Origin: Diphasiastrum complanatum
Taxonomy: Eukaryota > Streptophyta > Lycopodiopsida > Lycopodiales > Lycopodiaceae
Direction of reading: 5' to 3'
NCBI GenBank assembly: GCA_029204225.1
Contig: CM055095.1
Coordinates: forward strand, 22,721,633 to 22,772,632
DNA: 51,000 nt
The notes below the pieces were generated by a model that saw only the letters and a list, made by a program, of their open reading frames with translations, was not told the origin of the DNA and did no database searches. Of this stretch, positions 43,270 through 51,000 are shown piece after piece. Numbering within the stretch: the stretch's first letter is position 1; each line of letters begins with the position of its first letter. Made by a program: the position numbers and the translations under genes.

Positions 43270-43666
43270 CAATGGAGCATAGAAGAATCATCCAAAAGAG
43301 GCCAAGGAGGAAGATCTATCATCAAGCTCAAAGGGCAATGGCAAAAAGGACAAGACCAAGTACAAGTGTTCTTCTGTGGAAAGAAGAGACACTTTGCATC
43401 AGAATGCTTGAAGAAGAAGAAGGCACAAGAGAACAAACAAAGCAACATTGCACATCAAGATGAAAAGGATGAAGAAGAATCATCCTTAATGGCATCTATC
43501 TCATCACCATCATCCAAATCCAACACAAGTGAAGCTTGGTGGATTGATAGTGGGGCTAGCTCTCACATGACCCTAAAAAAGGACTACTTCTCCACTCTAC
43601 TCTCTTACAATGATGTTAAAAAGTCTATTTTTATAGCTAGTGATCAAGAGTGTAGGATAAGTGGTG
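43270..43666 (+). pseudogene. Element E2 gag zinc knuckle and protease start
   Basis: In two adjoining frames: a Ser/Lys-rich linker, the knuckle CFFCGKKRHFASEC (His displaced by an Arg compared with GKKGHFA), an acidic stretch, and the protease site WWIDSGASSHMT. The sequence stops at GV where the LTR of element D begins. The preceding E2 gag N-terminus is not readable. It is a fragment of a copia polyprotein. Confidence 0.75.
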
Positions 43667-44314
43667 TGTGAAAAATGTCAACTAGTTTACTTGGTTTAAT
43701 TTGACAATTTGGAGGCCAAAGTGAAATTTCAACTCAGAGATACATTTCTTAGTGTCAATAAGGTCTAAAAATAGTTTTTTTACTATTTTTAGCAAGTACA
43801 TAAGTGGATAAGGTCGGATCTAGACCTACTCGAATTGGCTAATGTGGATACATTGCATCTAGTCAAGTTAAACTAGGTTTTTGGTGAAGTAGCTAGAAGT
43901 TGCTATTTTAGGGCAAGTAGCCAAGTGATATTATGGATGCTATAAATAGCTGTACCAGCATGAAAAAATCATCTTCATGTTCTCATTTTGTATGGAGGCC
44001 TTTTTTCTTTTGATTATATGTCCATCTCTTTCATATTTCTCATGATATCTTGAGTTCTAATGTGTAGAATGTGAATTTTCTTGTTGTACTTGGATCCACA
44101 CGTGTGAAGGATAGTGTACTACCCATGTAAATCTAGTGGAGTATTTGAGGGGACCATAAATTCTATTAAGAGTTTGAGTGGTTCCTTGATCAAATCAAGC
44201 ATTTTCAAGTGTAGAAAGTGGATCTTAGTGATCCTAATCTCATTTTAGGTCAAATCACTTGTAGTAGACCAATTGTTTTTCTACTTACTGAAATTTGGAG
44301 ACAAAAATTGAACA
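43667..44314 (+). repeat. 5' LTR of element D (648 bp)
   Basis: Starts TGTGAAAAATGTCAACTAG, similar to the family I LTR start on its own strand. CACACGTGTG at 44097-44106. Confidence 0.6.
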
Positions 44315-44675
44315 TGGTAGTGGAAGTAGCATTCTATTATCAAAAATTCTAGTTTTTGCATATAGCTTTTGATTTATTCAATAGTGTGTGTTTTTGATGA
44401 AATCAAAAAATTGGATAGTATCTCTAGTGTGAAAGGTTCAAATCTTTTCAAGAGTGTTTTTCAAGTTCATTTGAGTTCAAAAATTAATTCTACTGTAGTT
44501 TGATCAAGATCCAATCAATTCTATGTGTTAGGTTTGAATAGTTTTTTTCTATGTGAGGGAGATAATAGAAAGGTTCCAAATTTTTGTGATTTCTATTTTG
44601 ATATCATTTGTTGAGGTTCAAGAGAGTGCTAGGTGTATTGGAACAGGTTTGAAGAAGAAGATCAATCATTGCAAC

Positions 44676-45827
44676 ATGGCTGCAAATGAAGGCTTCATGT
44701 TGGAGAGCAATGATAGGCTTATCTCAAGCAACTATTCAACTTGGAATGTGAGAATTGAGTCTCTACTTGAGATGAATGAGTTGATGGATATTGTTGTAGG
44801 TTTGGAGAAGAGATCTTTGGCACCTCAAGAACAATTGAAGTATGATAGGAGGGCAAAGAAAGCTCTTCATGTGATCAAGATGAATGTGACTAATAAACTT
44901 CTCAGGGAAGTTGGTAAGTGCACTACATCTAGTGAAGCTTGGAAAACCTTGAAGAAGGTTTATGAATCCAAGTCTACATCAAGGGTCCTAACCCTTAGAA
45001 GGAAAATCTTTCAAAGTCTTCAAAAGAAGGATTAAAGTGCTCAGGCTTTTGTTTTGAAAGTTAAAGCTTTGAATGATGAACTAGCATGAATTGACAAAAG
45101 CATTAAGGATGTTGAGCTTGTGCAAGTTGTTCTTACTGGCTTATTGGATAAACATGCTAACTTAGGGCAAAGCTTTGCTACTCAAAAGACATTGCCAAGT
45201 ATGGAGGACTTTCAAGAGATTTTGGTGGCTGAAGAGTTACTCCAATCAAGAGGAGGATCATCTTCTACATCTCAAGTTGGAGAAGAACAAGCTATGTTCT
45301 CAAAGAGCAAGTTCAAGGGCAAGGGCAAAAGCAAATGGTCAAAATGGAAAGATCAAGGTGTGAGCCATCTTATTTTTTTTGGTAAGAAGAAGGATAAATC
45401 AAAACTTAAATGTTTCTATTGTGGAGTCGAAGGACATTTTGCTAGTGATTGCTTCAAGAAGAAAAGAAATCAAGGTGAAAAGCAGGAAATTCTAACTCTA
45501 GATGAAGATGGTGTTGATGAACAAAATTTAAACGATTCTTTTGTCATGTCTTCATGCTTGTTGACTAATGGAGGAGATATTGGTCCTTGGTGGATTGATA
45601 GTGGAGAAATATCACATATGACATTTCACAAACAATATTTCTCGTCATTGATGGCATTTGAAGGTGATAAGAAAGTTATCCACACTGCCAATTATGGTGA
45701 GGGTGCAATCAAAGGGGTTGGCACTATTCCTATTTCCCTCCCTACTAATAGGAATGTGAATTTGATGGATGTTTTGTTCATTCCATCAATAACTAAAAAA
45801 CTTCTTAGTGTGAGTCAAATGCTTTGA
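44676..45827 (+). pseudogene. Element D gag-protease with two in-frame stops
   Basis: From ATG 44676 (MAANEGFMLESNDRL) one frame runs to 45827 with only two stops: TAA 45033-45035 and TGA 45087-45089. Features in order: NYSTWNVRIESLLEMNELMD, VIKMNVTNKLLREVGKC, SKSTSRVLTLRRKIFQSLQ, ALNDELA then TGA, LPSMEDFQEILVAEELL, the knuckle CFYCGVEGHFASDC and the protease region WWIDSGEISHMT. The protease has GE-I-S where GASS is usual, which alters the residues after the catalytic DSG. The TGA is at the same codon as in family I gag. Confidence 0.85.
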
Positions 45828-46190
45828 CAAGGGTCTTAAGGTGGACTTTAATGGTGATGCATGCTTGATCAAAAAGGAAGGGATTGGAATTGCAAAAGGG
45901 AAAAGGCAAGGTAAATTGTTCAAACTTGATGCTTGCGTTGTTGCTAGCCAAGTGGGATGTATGGCAAAAGAGCAATTGTCAATGTAAGAGGTGTGGCACA
46001 AGAGATTGGGGCATCTCAACTTCAAGTCATCGGAGGTGATGGAACGAAGGCAAGTTGTTTTTGGTCTTCCCAAATCTCTTACTAGCATGAATCATGTTTA
46101 CAATGTGCTTTATCAAAGCTACATAGGTTACCTTACAAGAGATCTACATCAAGATCTAGTAAGCCTTTACAACTTATACATTACGAATTG
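45828..46190 (+). pseudogene. Element D integrase N-terminal remnant
   Basis: Shifted frames give a LDACVVASQVGC-like stretch, VWHKRLGHLNFKSSEVM (46000 region) and a LPYKRSTSRSSKP-like end, corresponding to the integrase zinc domain of family I (5195-4880). It breaks off before the core Asp. Confidence 0.7.
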
Positions 46191-47427
46191 AACCATATAT
46201 GAACAAAATTTATCGTTCATCATCTATCAAAATGTCGCCGGTGCATTCGTCAACCCAAAAGAAAGCACAAGAAATTCATAATGACCAAATCTCATTTGAA
46301 ACCAATCTTTTGCACATCATTTGGATGAATTCTAATGTGATGGTACCCGGTTTTAAGATCTATTTTTGTGAAGTATTTAGCTCCACCTTATCGATCCACC
46401 AGATCATCCACACTTCTACAAGGAGAAATTCCCCAGAATCCTATCCCATACCCACATGCCTTCAATCAGAGGCTAGAAGCACTCTTCTAAGGATTATTAG
46501 AGAGGAATAGAAGCTTCTAACAGGTCCATAATTCAAGCATAAGTTCATATCAAGCAAAAATACCTCCTATGGAGGGCGCCAACAAGCAAATATTCAAGAT
46601 AACGATGCCTAAGCCTCCCACCACAAAATTGGGTGCATGATGGCTCAAATCTGAGGAAATACAACATATCTTTCAGATTGAATAAATATTTAAGATCAAC
46701 TATCAAGAATTATTCATGCTCAAAACCACCAAAAGTACACTATTTTTTTTTGACTTTTTGATGGTGACCAAATCCATCCAAACTTTATGAAAGCCCCTAT
46801 TCAGCTTCATTACACAAATGTGTATGAAATTTTTTATTCAAGGATAGTAGAGAAAACTCCTGAAACAGTGAAAAAACCATAAAAAAAACCTTGTCTTAAA
46901 AACTTTTTTGTGACTTTTTCAGCATAAAATTGTGGATCAAAACCACATGCAAGTGCAAGCATACATGGTATACTATAAATTGGCTACATGAAGCACAAAA
47001 AGTTTTGATTCAATTCAATATTGGTTCATATAGCCCATTTCTAGCTCAAAATTGACTGATTTTGACTAAAAAACGCTATCTAGATATAATATTATGGCAT
47101 GCAATCATTAGACAATATCATAAAGACCGTAAAACAACAAGTAAAACCTGAAAAACGTTTAGGAACAATAGATTTGACAATTTCAAGCCAAAACACTGAA
47201 TACTCGCTCAAAAACTGCAAAAAATCATAAAAATTTCCATAAATTTCCATCATTTTTCTATGAAAAGTTTCAATAATAATGACCATTAGGCTAGAAGCAA
47301 ATCAAAATCACAAAAACCACTTATCTGGAGGTCAATTCCACCACTTGGAAGTAATAATCAAGGAGATCCTACCAAAAAATTGCACAAAGCAAGAATCTCG
47401 ACTTCACCTTCTGATTGATGCAATGTT
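46191..47427. other. No gene recognised
   Basis: AT-rich, with short frames only (a 103-codon frame at 46199-46510 resembles nothing known to me). The right end borders a minus-strand primer-like site, so part may be the interior of a non-coding element. Confidence 0.4.
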
Positions 47428-47897
47428 CTGATACCACTATTACGATCGCCAAGTGAAGGTCTTTCAAGATCATGTCGCATGCAACCAAAAGGACACCTGT
47501 GGAGCCAAACCACCCAACTAACAAGAAACAAAAAGTCGAATCCTAACCGCTTCACCCCCGAGCCACGGTGACTGAGTGCAAGAAAGGAGAGGATTCTGGC
47601 TCTTGAAAACAAAAAACTGAATGAGGAGATGGGCAAGTTCCTACCAAGGATATGAGACCCCAAAAGTAGAGGAATATTCCCTCTAGGATTTCTCAAGACC
47701 ATACAAAAGCATTTGATCTCCTATGCTTGCACAAAAAGTTGCACCAGCTCCATAGGTCCAATTAGAGCATCTGAGCCCTCACAAGGCTATTAATTACATT
47801 ATTGGCCTAGTTCATAATGACATGGCATAACTAATAATCTCGTACACTAGAGTACCAGATATCCATGTCAAGGACTATTTTGGTTCCTCTATTCTGG
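47428..47897 (-). mobile_element. Primer-like site plus LTR-like segment, minus orientation
   Basis: GTTCTGATACCA (about 47428-47439) resembles the reverse-complemented tRNA-iMet primer site. The adjacent ~450 bp is homologous to 33737-34192, for example GTGGAGCCAAACCACCCAAC versus GTGGAGCAATACCACCCAAC. Confidence 0.45.
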
Positions 47898-48690
47898 ACA
47901 TGGACATAATAGTATTGCACTATGGGATTGCCATGGATCTTGACAAGATCAGAGTAATAGTTGAGATGCCCTTATCTAAGACAGTGCGTGATACTTATAC
48001 CCTTTTGGGACATGAAAAATTAGAACCGATGTTTCATATTATTGTTTGCCTTATTGGCTTGTCCGATCTATCGATTTCCAGTTGAGCCTAAATGGACACA
48101 GGAGGCCTTGGATGCGTTTGAAAAGGTAAAGCAATCACTTGTAACCGCCCCTATGTTATGACCTCCAAACTAGAGCTTAGAGTTTCATGTGCATATAGAT
48201 GCATCGAAGTATGTGATATGGAGTGTGCTAACTCATTCAGGAAAAAACAAAAAGAATTTCTCCATCCGCTTCACGAGACGACAACTCATTGAGACAGAAT
48301 TAGACCACCACCGAATGAGAGGCTCTTGCCATGATCTTCAGCATAAAGAAGTTTTGGCATTACCTCCTTGCCAATCCTTTTGCTTTATATGTAGACCATC
48401 GATCCTTTCTATACTTGGTTAACTAACCTTGTATGATAGGGCATATCACCCGATGGATGTTACAATTACAAGAATTTGGGTTTCGAATAGTGGTTAAAAC
48501 TAGAAAGCAACATTATCTGGCTGACCATTTGTCCAAATTGACATCCCATAAGGAAGAAGTGGGAGCAGATGATGAGCTTCTTGATGCTCACATTTTCTAC
48601 GCCGAAGTGGTTCCTGAGTGGGCTACCGAAATCATGGAATACCTTATGAGAGGAAGACCTATCACATCACTATCTTCCATAGAACAATGA
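47898..48690 (+). pseudogene. Ty3/gypsy RT-RNase H fragment
   Basis: Readable pieces in order: HYGIAMDLDKIRVIVEMPLS (RT thumb, 47918), CPIYRFPVEPKWTQ near 48060, LDAFEKVKQSLVTAPML near 48110, FHVHIDASKYVIW, then the RNase H end MIGHITRWMLQLQEFGFRIV and HYLADHLSKL (48433-48540), and the post-RNase H tether up to a stop at 48690. Several frameshifts and stops. It is homologous to 38828-39085. The RT catalytic motif and integrase are absent. Confidence 0.8.
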
Positions 48691-48850
48691 AAGCTTATAA
48701 TTAATATTTCTCCCTATAGTCTAATAGCTAGAAACTCTATCGAATGGGAGTAGACCACATTCTCCAAAGATGCCTATTAGAGCACGAGAAAAGATCAATT
48801 ATTAGCACAACTCATCAGAAAATCGGTGGCAGACACTTTGCTATTGACAC
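48691..48850. other. Gypsy flank, nothing recognisable
   Basis: Short AT-rich stretch between the gypsy fragment and the E-type LTR. Confidence 0.4.
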
Positions 48851-49540
48851 TGTGAAAGTACTGTACTTTAGAACCATAAATGGATCTTAGAAAGGTCCAC
48901 AAGAGTGATTGTATGCTTTCTTAACAATCTATCTAAAAAGTAGTCATCAAAAAGTTGATCTAGATTGGCAATTTGACAAACAACAAGCATTAACAATCAA
49001 AAGCATTGATCAACATCAAAATTCGAGCCCACATGTGTGAACCACAGCCTCCTGTACGACCTGTAGACAGAGTTTGAAGTAGAATTCAATTTGGTTTCAT
49101 TTGGATCACAAAAACTCAATGTACATAGTGAATTAGCTCAAGATTGCCAATAAGCTCCAAAAATAATCTATCTTCTCACTATGGAGAGATGGAATACATA
49201 GCAAAAGTGACTTCCTTTGTAAATTTAGGTGAATTTGCAGCATGTAATAAGGAAGTTAACTTAGCTTTTCTTTTCTCTAAAATGAAACCCTAGTCTATTT
49301 CCTAGAGTCATGCTTGGTAGTTAGCTAGTTGGTCAAAATCTCATCATAAATCAAGGTGTAGATCCTATAATGTAGGGAACACCACCAAATAGACACAACC
49401 AACTCTCTTGACTCGAACTAACCTACATTAGGAGTGGATTTCCACGTGGCACCTTGGCCTCACATGTGTGGAATCCAATTATGTACAAAATTTACATTAT
49501 ACTACATGGCTAGATTTGCCAATATAGGCAATTTTTCACA
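48851..49540 (-). repeat. 3' LTR of copia E
   Basis: On the minus strand it starts TGTGAAAAATTGCC right after GAGGAGGAG (polypurine tract) and ends CTTTCACA at 48851. Its end region is homologous to the E2 LTR at 42317-42975. CACATGTGTG variants occur near 49030 and 49463. Confidence 0.7.
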
Positions 49541-51000
49541 CTCCTCCTCAAATCTAGCCTTGGAAATTATGATACTTTTATCAATTATTCCAATTGAAGA
49601 TCTTAGCTTAACAAATGAATCTTTAGGTAAAGATTTAGTAAACAAATCATCTAAGCAACTTGATGATGGCACATGTTGGAGCTTGATCTCTTTGGCTTGC
49701 ACTTTCTTCCTCACAAAATGATGAGCACTCTTGATGTGCTTGCTCCTTGCATGGAATATAGGATTAGTAGCAAGTGATTGGGCTGATTGGTTGTCACAAT
49801 AGATGATTGGGATCTCCTCCTTAATGACATGAAGCTCCACCAATAGCCTTGTGAGCCATAGGACCTCCTTGCATGTTGATGTCAAGGACTTATACTCGGA
49901 TTTTGTGGAAGATAAGGAGATTTTATCTTGCTTTTTGAAAAGCCATGATACTACTCCATCACATAGGAAGGTGGAAAATGTTTATTGACTTTCAATCCAC
50001 TTTGTCACCTGCATCAGAGTCACTATAGGCTCTTAAGCCAAGATTAGTCCCTCTATAGAATATGTTAAAATTCTTAGTTGATGAAATATATCTAAGAACT
50101 CTTTTGGCCATCTTCCAATGTAGAACTAAAGGACTTTGCATAAATTGGCTTAACTTTAGCACTATAACTAAGATCAGGTCTAGTTAAAGGAACTATAAGC
50201 CTTCTATATAAAGTGATGGCCTCAAAGGATGTTTCATCACCATCAATAGATGCTTTTACATGTTGCTCCATTGGAGTCTCAATGCCTTTACAATCCTTCA
50301 TCCTCTTATGACCTCTATTCCTAGAATGAAGCTTAATAGGCCAAGATCTACCATTTTAAACTCTTTTTCCAATGCAACTTTTACATCTCTTATTCCATCT
50401 AGATCATTACCGCTCAAAATAATGTCATCTACATACAATACAAGAATAATGCATCATAAAATCTTATTTACAATGATGGATCATAATCCTTACAACAAAG
50501 TTGATGGAGATAAGAAAAGATTTTAGCCTAGAGTACCATGCTCTAGGTGCTTGCTTGAGCCCATAAAGGCTCTTCTTCAAAAAACACACCTTTCCTTTAA
50601 GATTTTCCTTGATGAAGTCCTCGAGTTGCCTCATGTAGATCTCTTCTTCCAAGTAGCCATTGAGAAAGACATTTGTGAAATCAAGTTGGAATAGCTCCCA
50701 ATTGAAGGTAGTTGGAAGACTTATGATCAATCTAATAGTAACAAGCTTAGCCACAGGAGCAAAAGTTTCATCATAATCAATGCCTTTGGTTTGTGAAAAT
50801 CCTTTTGCTACAAGCCTAGTTTTATGCTTACTTATTGATCCATCTTGGTTATACTTCAATCTATACACCCACTTGCAATCAAGTGGTTTTTTCCCTTGAG
50901 AAAGATTCACAAGATCCCAAGTATGATTCGCCATGAGAGCATCATACTCAACTTGCATAGCATCCATCCAACTCTTAGATTTACAAGCATCGTCATGGAA
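49541..51000 (-). pseudogene. Copia E RT-RNase H, truncated by the right edge
   Basis: The minus strand from the edge: MDAMQVEYDALMANHTWDLV, CKWVYRLKYNQDGS, TRLVAKGFSQTKGIDYDETF, FQLDFTNVFLNGYLEEEIYM and KSLYGLKQAPRAWYSRLKSF (50967-50464). The catalytic YVDD is at about 50434-50423 in a shifted frame. The connection region is MKDCKGIETPMEQ (50301). RNase H has YCDNQSAQSLATNP and HARSKHIKSAHHFVRKKV (49885-49700), then the SLPKDSFVKLRSS end and a purine tract next to the LTR. Frameshifts between 50464 and 49885 break the frame. Integrase and gag would lie beyond 51000. Confidence 0.85.

Larger units (their letters stand above)
43667..46190 (+). mobile_element. Copia element D, 3'-truncated, family I-related
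   Basis: LTR 43667-44314 (starts TGTGAAAAATG, ends GAACA), leader, gag-protease 44676-45827 and degraded integrase start to about 46190. No RT, RNase H or 3' LTR. It is inserted into the E2 element. The protein is clearly closest to family I (2156-7617). The expected primer site after the LTR reads TGGTAGTGGAAG, a poor match. Confidence 0.75.

Noticed and set aside
48851-49540. Tentative idea that the GAC/GACAC flank is a target duplication of copia E
   Set aside because: The other end of the element is outside the window, so it cannot be tested.

Overview
The window looks like nuclear DNA from a land plant with a large, repeat-rich genome. Evidence for this is one gene with plant-type GT-AG introns and a plant QKI/STAR-type KH protein, many Ty1/copia LTR retrotransposons with tRNA-iMet primer sites, Ty3/gypsy remnants, an APE-type LINE, a tRNA-like SINE and very long (CT)n/(CA)n microsatellites. 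The density of old nested elements and a 3.3-kb intron would fit a gymnosperm or another large-genome lineage, but nothing here fixes the species. I saw no bacterial operon, CRISPR array, rRNA or organellar gene.

Layout. 1-293: minus-strand arginine-rich reading frame running off the left edge. 745-9490: a minus-strand LINE (copy 1) split by a complete copia element (family I, 2156-7617) with a perfect 5-bp target duplication. 9566-12528: a 214-bp-period direct repeat, LINE copy 2 (minus), several (CT)n tracts, and LINE copy 3 (plus). 12995-17339: the only convincing host gene, four 3'-terminal exons of a KH RNA-binding protein; its first exon is not visible. 18547-18732: a SINE. 18965-20690: an old minus-strand copia pol fragment. 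20795-31389: a gypsy-like element with a 24-bp minisatellite, a gag frame with one amber codon, a coding relic, a polypurine tract and a 3' LTR; it is split by copia A (23146-29368, TSD ATTGA), the best preserved element. 33723-34197: LTR-like piece with a minus-strand primer site. 34198-38822: copia B, a deleted gag-only relative of A (TSD CTTTA). 38828-39729: gypsy RNase H piece, truncated B-type LTR, giant (CT)n/(CA)n tracts. 40690-46190: three partial copia elements (F, E2, D). 47428-48690: LTR-like piece and gypsy RT/RNase H. 48851-51000: copia E on the minus strand, leaving by the right edge.

How the parts relate. Almost everything outside the KH gene is mobile DNA, mostly dead. Copia A encodes integrase, RT and RNase H in one 1165-codon frame, but its gag is frameshifted. 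Copia B has an intact gag frame and no RT, so A and B look like a complementary autonomous/non-autonomous pair. The most interesting signals are: a LINE family whose three visible 3' ends all run directly into (CT)n; a palindrome, CACACGTGTG, recurring in the LTRs and leaders of several copia families; a mosaic 3' LTR in copia B; non-RT sequence occupying the RT position in two copia elements; an identically placed TGA in gag of two family-I-type elements; and an octapeptide-coding 24-bp repeat in front of the gypsy gag.
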